NCBI GenBank assembly: GCA_947623455.1
Contig: OX392532.1
Coordinates: forward strand, 46,689,058 to 46,753,057
Length of the DNA stretch: 64,000 bases
Direction: 5' to 3'
Source of the DNA: Mimachlamys varia
Lineage: Eukaryota; Mollusca; Bivalvia; Pectinida; Pectinidae
Position numbers and translations under genes: made by a program. Of this stretch, positions 14,201-25,600 are shown one piece after another; position 1 is the stretch's first letter, and each line of letters opens with the position of its first letter. A model generated the notes under the pieces. The model did not search any database. It was not told the DNA's origin and was given only the letters and a program-made list of their open reading frames with translations.

Positions 14201-17188
14201 GGCTTCAACTAGAAAATATTAACTAGAGAAAAACATTGCCGTAATGATAGACGAGAGGAGGAGGACGGCTTGAACTAGAAAATATTAACTAGAGAAAAAC
14301 ATTGCCGTAATGATAGACGAGAGGAGGAGGACGGCTTCAACTAGAAAATATTAACTAGAGAAAGACATTGTCGTAATGATAGACGAGAGGAGGAGGACGG
14401 CTTCAACTAGAAAATATTAACTAGAGAAAGACATTGTCGTAATGATAGACGAGAGGAGGAGGACGGCTTCAACTAGAAAATATTAACTAGAGAAAGACAT
14501 TGTCGTAATGATAGACGAGAGGAGGAGGACGGCTTCAACTAGAAAATATTAACTAGAGAAAGACATTGTCGTAATGGTAGACGAGAGGAGGAGGACGGCT
14601 TCAACTAGAAAATATTAACTAGAGAAAAACATTGTCGTAATGATAGACGAGAGGAGGAGGACGGCTTCAACTAGAAAATATTAACTAGAGAAAGACATTG
14701 TCGTAATGATAGACGAAAGGAGGAAGACGGCTTCAACTAGAAAATATGAACTAGAGAAAAACATTGTCGTAATGGTAGACGAGAGGAGGAGGACGGCTTC
14801 AACTAGAAAATATTAACTAGAGAAAAACATTGTCGTAATGATAGACGAGAGGAGGAGGACGGCTTCAACTAGAAAATATTAACTAGAGAAAGACATTGTC
14901 GTAATGATAGACGAAAGGAGGAAGACGGCTTCAACTAGAAAATATGAACTAGAGAAAAACATTGCCATTATGATAGACGAGAGGAGGAGGACGGCTTCAA
15001 CTAGAAAATATTAACTAGAGAAAGACATTGTCGTAATGGTAGACGAGAGGAGGAGGACGGCTTCAACTAGAAAATATTAACTAGAGAAAAACATTGTCGT
15101 AATGATAGACGAGAGGAGGAGGACGGCTTCAACTAGAAAATATTAACTAGAGAAAGACATTGTCGTAATGATAGACGAAAGGAGGAAGACGGCTTCAACT
15201 AGAAAATATGAACTAGAGAAAAACATTGCCATTATGATAGACGAGAGGAGGAGGACGGCTTCAACTAGAAAATATTAACTAGAGAAAGACATTGTCGTAA
15301 TGGTAGACGAGAGGAGGAGGACGGCTTCAACTAGAAAATATTAACTAGAGAAAAACATTGCCGTAATGATAGACGAGAGGAGGAGGGCGGCTTCAACTAG
15401 AAAATATTAACTAGAGAAAAACATTGTCGTAATGATAGACGAGAGGAGGGGGGCGGCTTCAACTAGAAAATATTAACTAGAGAAAAACATTGCCGTAATG
15501 ATAGACGAGAGGAGGAGGACGGCTTCAACTAGAAAATATTAACTAGAGAAAGACATTGTCGTAATGATAGACGAGAGGAGGAGGACGGCTTCAACTAGAA
15601 AATATTAACTAGAGAAAGACATTGTCGTAATGATAGACGAGAGGAGGAGGAGGACGGCTTCAACTAGAAAATATTAACTAGAGAAAAACATTGTCGTAAT
15701 GATAGACAAGAGGAGGACGGCTTCAACTAGAAAATATTAACTAGAGAAAAACATTAGAAAATATTAACTAGAGAAAAACATTGCCGTAATGATAGACGAG
15801 AGGAGGAGGACGGCTTCAACTAGAAAATATTAACTAGAGAAAGACATTGTCGTAATGATAGACAAGAGGAGGACGGCTTCAACTAGAAAATATTAACTAG
15901 AGAAAAACATTGCCGTAATGATAGACGAGAGGAGGAGGACGGCTTGAACTAGAAAATATTAACTAGAGAAAAACATTGCCGTAATGATAGACGAGAGGAG
16001 GAGGACGGCTTCAACTAGAAAATATTAACTAGAGAAAGACATTGTCGTAATGATAGACGAGAGGAGGAGGACGGCTTCAACTAGAAAATATTAACTAGAG
16101 AAAGACAGTGTCGTAATGATAGACGAGAGGAGGAGGACGGCTTCAACTAGAAAATATTAACTAGAGAAAAACATTGCCGTAATGATAGACGAGAGGAGGA
16201 GGACGGCTTCAACTAGAAAATATTAACAAGAGAAAGACATTGTCGTAATGATAGACGAGAGGAGGAGGACGGCTTCAACTAGAAAATATTAACTAGAGAA
16301 AAACATTGTCGTAATGGTAGACGAGAGGAGGAGGACGGCTTCAACTAGAAAATATTAACTAGAGAAAGACATTGTCGTAATGGTAGACGAGAGGAGGAGG
16401 ACGGCTTCAACTAGAAAATATTAACTAGAGAAAGACATTGTCGTAATGATAGACGAGAGGAGGAGGACGGCTTCAACTAGAAAATATTAACTAGAGAAAG
16501 ACATTGTCGTAATGATAGACGAAAGGAGGAAGACGGCTTCAACTAGAAAATATGAACTAGAGAAAAACATTGCCATTATGATAGACGAGAGGAGGAGGAC
16601 GGCTTCAACTAGAAAATATTAACTAGAGAAAGACATTGTCGTAATGGTAGACGAGAGGAGGAGGACGGCTTCAACTAGAAAATATTAACTAGAGAAAAAC
16701 ATTGTCGTAATGATAGACGAGAGGAGGAGGACGGCTTCAACTAGAAAATATTAACTAGAGAAAGACATTGTCGTAATGATAGACGAAAGGAGGAAGACGG
16801 CTTCAACTAGAAAATATGAACTAGAGAAAAACATTGCCATTATGATAGACGAGAGGAGGAGGACGGCTTCAACTAGAAAATATTAACTAGAGAAAGACAT
16901 TGTCGTAATGGTAGACGAGAGGAGGAGGACGGCTTCAACTAGAAAATATTAACTAGAGAAAAACATTGTCGTAATGATAGACGAGAGGAGGAGGACGGCT
17001 TCAACTAGAAAATATTAACTAGAGAAAGACATTGTCGTAATGATAGACGAGAGGAGGAGGAGGACGGCTTCAACTAGAAAATATTAACTAGAGAAAAACA
17101 TTGTCGTAATGATAGACGAGAGGAGGAGGACGGCTTCAGCTAGAAAATATTAACTAGAGAAAGACAGTGTCCTAATGGTAGATGAGAA
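8233..17188. repeat. 66-bp minisatellite, about 135 copies
   Basis: The unit contains GACGGCTTCAACTAG, AAAATATTAACTAG, AGAAAGACATTGTCGTAATG and ATAGACGAGAGGAGG. TTGTCGTAAT at 8281 recurs at 8347, giving 66 bp. The main length variation is the number of AGG triplets (63, 66 and 69 bp forms). Point variants include AAAAACATT, TTGCCGTAA, CATTATGAT and AAATATGAACTAG. Each unit carries an imperfect CTAG...CTAG palindrome around AATATT. At 8956 bp this is the largest array in the window. It has no long open frame because the unit contains stops. Confidence 0.98.
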
Positions 17189-17312
17189 CTTGATGTTAGA
17201 ATACACATGCATCTTATAGTTAACATCGCAAACCGCATAGTTTGACCAATGTAATATTGCTTAAGTAGGTCTCCCCTTTTTCGTTCAGTGGCAGAGAGGA
17301 CAGAACGAAAAC

Positions 17313-18047
17313 AGGGATTATTTTTTATGACGGAGATTATTTTGGTATGACGGAGATTATTTTTGGTATGACGGAGATTATTTTTGGGATGACGGAGATT
17401 ATTTTGGTATGACGGAAATTATTTTGGTATGACGGAGATTATTTTTGGTATGACGGAGATTATTTTGAAATGACGGAGATTATTTTGGTATGACGGAGAT
17501 TATTTTTGGTATGACGGAGATTATTTTTTATGACGGAGATTATTTTGGTATGACGGAGATTATTTTTGGTATGACGGAGATTATTTTTGGTATGACGGAG
17601 ATTATTTTTGGTATGACGGAGATTATTTTGGTATGACGGAGATTATTTTGGTATGACGGAGATTATTTTTGGTATGACGGAGATTATTTTGGTATGACGG
17701 AGATTATTTTTGGTATGACGGAGATTATTTTGGTATGACGGAGATTATTTTTGGTATGACGGAGATTATTTTGGTATGACGGAGATTATTTTGGTATGAC
17801 GGAGATTATTTTTGGTATGACGGAGATTATTTTGGTATGACGGAGATTATTTTTGGTATGACGGAGATCATTTTGGTATGACGGAGATTATTTTTGGTAT
17901 GACGGAGATTATTTTGGTATGACGGAGATTATTTTGGTATGACGGAGATTATTTTTGGTATGACGGAGATTTTTTTGGTATGACGGAGATTATTTTTGGT
18001 ATGACGGAGATTATTTTGGTATGACGGAGATTATTTTGGTATGACGG
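17313..18047. repeat. 20/21-bp minisatellite, about 36 copies
   Basis: The unit is TATGACGGAGATTATTTTGG, alternating with a form that has one extra T. The T-run length is the main source of variation. The array ends in GGTATGACGGTACC, about 1.5 kb upstream of the FABP start codon. Confidence 0.97.
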
Positions 18048-19344
18048 TACCTTGTCCACCAGATGAGTACGGGTTTTTTCTTCAAAATTTGTCGAAGGAC
18101 CTTTGGAACTCTGTACCAACATCTTGGACACTGTGAAGAACTGCACAGCTGTTTCTATTCAGGTGGCAGAACTCAAATTCCATTACAGAACAAAAGTATT
18201 CATGACTTCGTAACTTCAGAAGAGAGGTTAATACTCACTTATCTCTCGGCAATCATTATATCATGACTTAATCACATTCGTATACCACCATATGGCTCGA
18301 TCTGTATCTCCATCTCATATTCATAAAACTATCTAATTTATTCACCACCACAAAGGGTTCATCAATAGAAATTACTTGTAGTATTTGTCTACTTCCGCCT
18401 TGCTGTGATCGGTTGAAGTAGCGTGTAACATATGTTGATTGTAGGATAGCATTGGTCATGGACAGTATGGATTGGTTCACCTTCCCCTAGGACACGCCCT
18501 GTCCCTTAGGACGGTTTTGCCAAAGCCCGCTTCCTATAAAATATTGTCCTTTATAGGACAGTACATACATAGTGCGGTAATACACATACCACGCCTGTAG
18601 GACACATGTACCCAACGATGTTGTAACTTGGATGTCGAGCTTTATTGAACAATTGATTTTCCAGCCCCTTGTCGGATGAGTAGGATATGTCAGGGAGGGA
18701 GAAGAGGTTGGGGGGGGGGGATGATAAGCCATCAATACAACGTTACATGTGTATAACGCGTGGAAGCCAATCAATCAACAACAGAACCACACTCAGTCGT
18801 GTACAACAGACAAAAACTATATGATGATACAACACAATTTCAACAGTTATCATTAATACTATTATTTTAATTCATTTCCCCAGATTTATGTGTAGTTAAT
18901 TAACACCTAGTATATTTGCAATGTATAATTAAAACCTTGTATATTGGATATCTAAATTAAGGCAATATTAAGATATAACATTTATGATGTATACTAATAT
19001 TTCATTAAAGCATGAACTCACCTATAACTTTTGATTTTTATAGTAAATAAGCAATGGATACGAGCATGATAAATATCGATTTCCGATCACACTTGTCTAG
19101 GTCAGAAATCACTTCAGCCATGCTTGACCTGGATCGTTTGGGATGTGGACTCGCTGTCCCACCTGGGGCGTACCTTATGACATCTGCTAGTAAGATGTTC
19201 CCCTAGTGATTGTTAGTCTTTGATAGATTGTGTTGACGCCTGACACGTGAAGAATGTAGGAAACAAACATTAGCACCAGTGTTACGTAACAGTCGGAGAT
19301 AATGCACCAGTGTACATACGCCAGCCTCCCTGACAGTCATCTCG
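18048..19344. other. Upstream region of the FABP gene
   Basis: Single-copy DNA with no supported gene; the open frames at 18063, 18268, 18487 and 19203 are short and without motifs. It holds an 11-base G run (18710-18720), an E-box CACGTG at 19244-19249, and nuclear-receptor half-sites AGGTCA at 19100-19105 and TGACCT at 19125-19130. Vertebrate FABP genes are often controlled by nuclear receptors, so these half-sites are candidates, but such hexamers occur by chance and the spacing is not a classical element. Confidence 0.35.
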
Positions 19345-19410
19345 TGAGTCAGGGCTTCCCCGCCAATCCTTTTTTCCCAGCATGCCGCTGCAGGCTGTCT
19401 AACATATAAA
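19345..19410 (+). promoter_or_regulatory. FABP core promoter: AP-1-like site, CCAAT box, TATA box
   Basis: TATAAA lies at 19405-19410, about 157 bases before the start codon. CCAAT is at 19363-19367 and a TGAGTCA AP-1 consensus at 19345-19351. If transcription starts about 30 bases after the TATA box (near 19436), the CCAAT box falls at about -72, its usual position. The arrangement suggests a regulated TATA promoter. The start site itself is inferred. Confidence 0.65.
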
Positions 19411-19435
19411 GCCAACCGACTCTGGCGCTGGACCG

Positions 19436-19561
19436 GACCACGGGAGAGCGGAGTCTGGATACAGGCGGTTAACACTCGGAGCTACTCTACAAGTTCTGTT
19501 TACTTTGTGTTGAACAACTTTTTGATTGTGTTGTGTAGGAGATTCGGATATTTAATCAAGG
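19436..19561 (+). other. Predicted 5' untranslated region of the FABP gene
   Basis: The stretch from the inferred cap site to the start codon contains no upstream ATG. The start context is AAGGATGG, with A at -3 and G at +4, a strong Kozak match. The left boundary depends on the predicted cap site and may be off by tens of bases. Confidence 0.5.
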
Positions 19562-19631
19562 ATGGCGAGTTTCGAAGGAAAATGGGAAATTCAAAGCAGC
19601 GAAAAGTTCGACGAATACATGACTGCTATAG
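19562..19631 (+). CDS. FABP coding exon 1
   Basis: It encodes residues 1-23 plus the first base of Gly24. The donor is G|GTATGT at 19632. A phase-1 intron after the first base of this glycine is the conserved position of FABP intron 1. The exon reads MASFEGKWEIQ at its start and DEYMTAI at its end. Confidence 0.93.
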
Positions 19632-22600
19632 GTATGTATATATATATAATAATACATGGAGCAAGGAAGTGGCTCCTACAGGGGAGACAGTATGGTGAAG
19701 ACAATACCCTGTTGGAATTACCACCTTGCTCCATATACAATTTTTATGATACGTATCCTTCAAAATACGTTTGTAAGTTGGAAAACCACAAGTAATGTCA
19801 CTTACACATCAGTCTATAACAATATAAAGCAACTGTTGCTGATGAAATCCTAGAAGGCAAAAAGTCCTAATAAATCTTGATTATTCATTATTTCATTCTG
19901 TATAACAAACTGATATTCATATCAAATTATAGACTTCTTTCTCTTCGATTTTATCCACCTCCATTTCCTCCTCCACCTCCTCCTCCTCCTCCTCCTCCCC
20001 CTCCTCCTCCTTCTCCTCCTCTTCCTCATTCCTTCCTCGTTTTTATATCATTTTGGCAGAATTATTACATACAAACGAAATATTCACATTTTGCATACTT
20101 TCCGCGTATGGTTGTATCAATAGATAGTTTTAGCCTGTAAGTGCTTGCCTATATCAAGTTAAGTTTTGATAAGAATTATTTGTGTATTGTGGGTACTGGA
20201 CTACTAAGTGTCAGTACAGGCCTGTATACACTGCCAGTGGAGTAGCAGTTACACCTGGTAATTGGTAACGTAGGCGATGTAACCTAGAACCATAGCAAGA
20301 ATTGTTGTCAGAGTAAACATGATTGTCCGGACACCTTCAGGCGTGAATATTTGACCACTCACTGACCAACTTATCTGACAGGTCAAACGTCTACTTCCAA
20401 ACACCTTCGACTTACACGAACGTGTTAGAAACGGCGAAGGGCCCCGGACCGCGGTTTTAGTAGATGAAGAGCCTCGTACCGCGGTTTGAGTAGGTGAAGG
20501 GCCTCGTACCGCGGTACGAGTAGGTGAAGGGCCTCGGACCGCGGTTTTAATAGATGGAGGGTTTCGGACCGCGGTTTGAGTAGGTGAAGGGCTTCGGACC
20601 GCGGTTTATGTAGGTGAAGGACCGCGGTTTTAGTAGGTGAAGGGCTTCGGACCACGGTTTTAGTAGATGAAGAGCCTCGTACCGCGGTTTGAGTAGGTGA
20701 AGGGCCTCGTACCGCGGTTTTAGTAGGTGAAGGGCCTCGGACCGCGGTTTTAGTAGGTGAAGGGCCTCGCACCGCGGTTTTAGTAAGTGAAGGGTTTCGG
20801 ACCGCGGTTTGAGTAGATGGAGGGTTTCGGACCGCGGTTTTAGTAGGTGAAGGGCCTCGGACCGCGGTTTTAGTAGGTGAAGGGTTTCAGACCACAGTTT
20901 TAGTAGGTGAAGGGCTTCGTACCGTGGTTTGAGTAGGCGAAGGGTTTCGGACCGCGGTTTTAGTAGGTGAAGGGTTTCAGACCACAGTTTTAGTAGGTGA
21001 AGGGCCTCGGACCGCGGTTTGAGTAGGTGAAGGGTTTCGGACCGCGGTTTGAGTAGGTGAAGGGCCTCGGACCGCGGTTTTAGTAGATGGAGGGTTTCGG
21101 ACCGTGGTTGGAGTAAGTGAAGGGCCTCGGACCCCGGTTTGAGTAGGTAAAGGGCCTTGGACGTTTTAGTAGGTGAAGGGTTTCGGACCGCGGTTTGAAT
21201 AGATGGAGGGTTCCGGACCGTGGTTGGAGTAGGTGAAGGGCCTCGGACCGCGGTTTGAGTAGGTGAAGGGTTTCGGACCGTTTTTTGAGTAGGTGAAAGG
21301 TTTCGGACCGTGGTTTGAGTAGGTGAAGGACCGCGGTTTTGGTAGGTGAAGGGCTTCGGACCACGGTTTTAGTAGGTGAAGGGTTTCGGACCGCGGTTTG
21401 AATAGATGGAGGGTTTCGGACCGTGGTTTGAGTAGGTGAAGGGCCTCGGACCGCGGTTTTAGTAGGTGAAGGGCCTCGGACCGCGGTTTGAGTAGGTGAA
21501 GGGGTTGGAATACGATTTGAAATGAAGGGCTGCAGGTCACGGTTTGAGTAGGTGAAGGGGTTGGAATACGATTTGAAATGAAGGGCTGCAGGCCACGGTT
21601 TGAGTAGGTGAAGGGGTTGGAATACGATTTGAAATGAAGGGCTGCAGGCCACGGTTTGAGTAGGTGAAGCAACTTTGGCCACGGTTTTAGTAGGTGAAGG
21701 AGCTTGATCCACGGTTTTGAATAGATGATGGGGCTTGGGCCACGGTTTTGAGTAGGTGGAACAACTTTGGCCACGGTTTAGAGTAGGTGAAGGAGCTTAG
21801 GCAACGGTTTTGAGTAGGTGAAGCAACTTTGGCCACGGTTTAGAGTAGGTGAAGGAGCTTGGGCCACGGTTTGAGTAGGCGAAGGATCTTGGGCCACGGT
21901 TTGAGTAGGCGAAGGAGCTTGGGCCACGGTTTGAGTAGGCGAAGGAGCTTGGGCCACGGTTTGAGTAGGCGAAGGAGCTTGGGCCACGGTTTGAGTAGGC
22001 GAAGGAGCTTGGGCCACGGTTTGAGTAGGTGAAGGAGCTTGGGCCACGGTTTGAGTAGGTGAAGGAGCTTGGGCCACGGTTTAGAGTAGGTGAAGGAGCT
22101 TGGGCCACGGTTTAGAGTAGGTGACGGAGCTTGGATTCTTCCTTGAATTCCAAAGACCGTTATTTACAACCCACACATTTAACTCTCGGTTAAATAAAAT
22201 TCTATGTGCAGAATCTGGCGGTTTGTTGAGACTACGGGAGATTGCATAAGAGAATGTCTCGGAACTGAAATGCCAGAGCTGCATATTTTAACAAGGTATT
22301 GATATATTTACATAAGAATTGTATTTTAAAGCATGAACGAAGTATAAAACTTCCCAGATGTAAACCTGTCAGACACAAAAACATTGATTCGAATCACGTT
22401 TTTCGTCGAACGTTTTATGTTTTTGCGGCAATTAGCAATATTGGAAGTCAGAAATATACGCCCGAAAAAAGAAAACCTATCAATTCAATGCTAGTTATAA
22501 TCCTGGAAGAGAAAGATCACAAGGTCTATCTGCTCATTCTCGTTTCATCTTTATACCGCTCGGTACGTTTGTTGAAGTTTCAGTCCCTCCCGCCCCACCT

Positions 22601-25600
22601 GATCATGATAGAGCGTTTGTTGTATATGGTTGTAATCAGCTCCATCAACTCGTAAATCACTTCCATGCCTGTATCACCTCTACCGAATCAGCGATATAGG
22701 AGAGTTGAAATTATGCTAACATTGTTTCTAGTTAGCCGAGGATATCAGAAACGCGGGGGTCAGCGGCTATTTATAGCAGAAATAGGGAACCTCGCCACGT
22801 GAACTCGCTCCTCTTCGTCTGTTTAGTCAGGCTAAACCCGTGATTTACCGCGGAGACAGTCAACCTAAGTCGTGTCAGTAACAGGTGACTAGATGGTTCA
22901 CCACTGTGACATACCTCTAGTCAGGTCATGATCAGTAACAAGTGACTAGATGGTTCACCACTGTGACATACCTCTAGCTGAGTCAGTAACAAGTGACTAG
23001 ATGGTTCACCACTGTGACATACCTCTAGCTGAGTCAGAAACAAGTGACTAGGTGGTTCACCACTGTGACATACCTCTAGCTGAGTTAGTAACAAGTGACT
23101 AGGTGGTTCACCACTGTGACATACCTCTAGCTGAGTCAGTAACAAGTGACTAGATGGTTAACCACTGTGACATACATCTAGCCGAGTCAGTAACAAATGA
23201 CTGTTTACCGCTGTGACATACTACTAGTCGAGTCAGTAACAAGTGACTAGAACGTTCACCACTGTGACATACCTCTAGCTGAGTCAGTAACACGTGACTA
23301 GATGGTTCACCACTGTGACATACCTCTTGCTGAGGCAGTAACAAGTGACTAGATGGTTCACCACTGTGACATACCTCTAGCTGAGTCAGTAACAAGTGAC
23401 TGTTTACCGCTGTGACATACTACTAGTCGAGTCAGTAACAAGTGACTAGATGGTTCACCACTGTGACATACCTCTTGCTGAGGCAGTAACAAGTGACTAG
23501 ATGGTTCACCACTGTGACATACCTCTAGCTGAGTCAGTAACAAGTGACTAGATGGTTAACCACTGTGACATACATCTAGCCGAGTCTGTAACAAATGACT
23601 GTTTACCGCTGTGACATACTACTAGTCGAGTCAGTAACAAGTGACTAGAACGTTCACCACTGTGACATACCTCTAGCTGAGTCAGTAACACGTGACTAGA
23701 TGGTTCACCACTGTGACATACCTCTTGCTGAGGCAGTAACAAGTGACTAGATGGTTCACCACTGTGACATACCTCTAGCTGAGTCAGTAACAAGTGACTG
23801 TTTACCGCTGTGACATACTACTAGTCGAGTCAGTAACAAGTGACTAGAACGTTCACCACTGTGACATACCTCTAGCTGAGTCAGTAGCACGTGACTAGAT
23901 GGTTCACCACTGTGACATACCTCTTGCTGAGGCAGTAACAAGTGACTAGGTGGTTCACCACTGTGACATACTACTAGTCGAGTCAGTAACAAGTGACTAG
24001 AACGTTCACCACTGTGACATACCTCTAGCTGAGTCAGTAACACGTGACTAGATGGTTCACCACTGTGACATACCTCTTGCTGAGGCAGTAACAAGTGACT
24101 AGATGGTTCACCACTGTGACATACCTCTAGCTGAGTCAGTAACAAGTGACTGTTTACCGCTGTGACATACTACTAGTCGAGTCAGTAACAAGTGACTAGA
24201 TGGTTCACCACTGTGACATACCTCTACCTGAGTCAGTAACAAGTGACTGTTTACCGCTGTGACATACTACTAGTCGAGTCAGTAACAAGTGACTAGATGG
24301 TTCACCACTGTGACATACCTCTAGCTGAGTCAGTAACAAGTGAATAGATGGTTCACCACTGTGACATACCTCTAGCTGAGTCAGTAACAATTATATCGTT
24401 ATCGCATGATCAATAGATCTAGGATACGTACCACGTGACCAATTTATCACAAACCACGTCATCAATATATTACATATCACAAAATCAATATATCACATAC
24501 CACGTGACCAATGTATCGCATATCACGTGATTAATTCATCACATACCACGTGATCAATTTATCGTATGTGGTGACACAGTCATTGATAACAATATCAAAC
24601 AATCGGTCGACAAGTTTTACGACACTCGTTTTAAGATGGAATCCTATCGTATCCTAGCAACAGAAGATATCATGTTTGAAATGTTCAATGACACGTTCTA
24701 TCTTTGTCTGCAAGACTTCCGCCCAATGCTTCACGACGACTTCCGGAGGTTTTTCTAAGTTTTCAAACATGTACATAAAACACGATATTTATCAGCAAAG
24801 AATTAGTGACGTTATGAGCTTGATGAGATTGACAGAACACATGGAACTTGAAGTAATAAACTCGGCCAATACGCGTATATTTATTGCTTAGAATTCGACA
24901 TGTCGAGAAAAACCAAATAAAACTGAGAAATTTATAACTGTTTTTTATTTTAACGCAAAATATGTCGGCCCCATCATCAAGATAACACTTTAATGCCTGT
25001 GGAATCATGGATATCGTGCCGTTTATACTGATCACACTAAAGTGTACTTACCATTGTCCGCGGCTAGCCTGGCAGATCTAATAATTTAGCGAATCAAGGT
25101 AATTTTCTCATTACCCAATATCCTGTCCCCATGTGTGGTTGTTATGTTTCATATAAACATATGTTTTACATATAGTTTGTTAGTGTATTCATTTTACCAC
25201 CATTTAGATAAGGGGTGGGGGTATAGAGCACAGGGATTGGCCCTTTCTTCAAAGGGCATTTGGAACATTCGTGGCAAGTCCCTGTGTACAGAATTACCAA
25301 GCTTACGTCGCAAAAGTACCAGTAAAAAAATTAATGAGGCTGCTATTAGGAAGTATTAGCTCTAACAAAACAAACCTTAAAAGATAAGTAAATCTTTAAA
25401 TGTAGAAGCTGATGTTTTATTTCAACCCTTGTTTCCGTTGCTGCGTGTAGAGTTCGAAACCACAGCTCTCGTTTTATTTGCTATTATATGCTTTTCAGCA
25501 ATAAAAGTTAGGTCACCTTTTCATTTTTCTAATCTATAACATGTACTTTATTTGTGTCCCAAAATCTCATTATCGCCGACTGTATCCGAACATCGCCGAC

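Noticed and set aside
8233..17188. CRISPR-like array
   Set aside because: The units are contiguous with no unique spacers between them, the DNA is eukaryotic, and there are no cas genes.
19100..19130. Nuclear-receptor response element upstream of FABP
   Set aside because: Only two half-sites with a 19-bp gap in inverted orientation are present, which is not a standard element; kept only as a note in the upstream region.
19877..20140. Polyproline protein
   Set aside because: It is a CCT microsatellite in intron 1 and has no supporting splice sites.
20425..22108. Several - strand open frames with SPTQTV / LHLLKPRSE repeats
   Set aside because: Multiple overlapping frames are open at once over a 30-bp repeat inside intron 1, which is what a repeat without stops produces.
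22299..22655. 118-codon open frame in intron 1
   Set aside because: It has no recognisable domain or codon pattern, lies within an intron on the same strand as the FABP gene, and such a length can occur by chance.
22921..24390. Open frames with LLTQLEVCHSGEPSSH repeats
   Set aside because: They are by-products of the 51-bp unit (17 codons), interrupted wherever a 46-bp unit shifts the frame.
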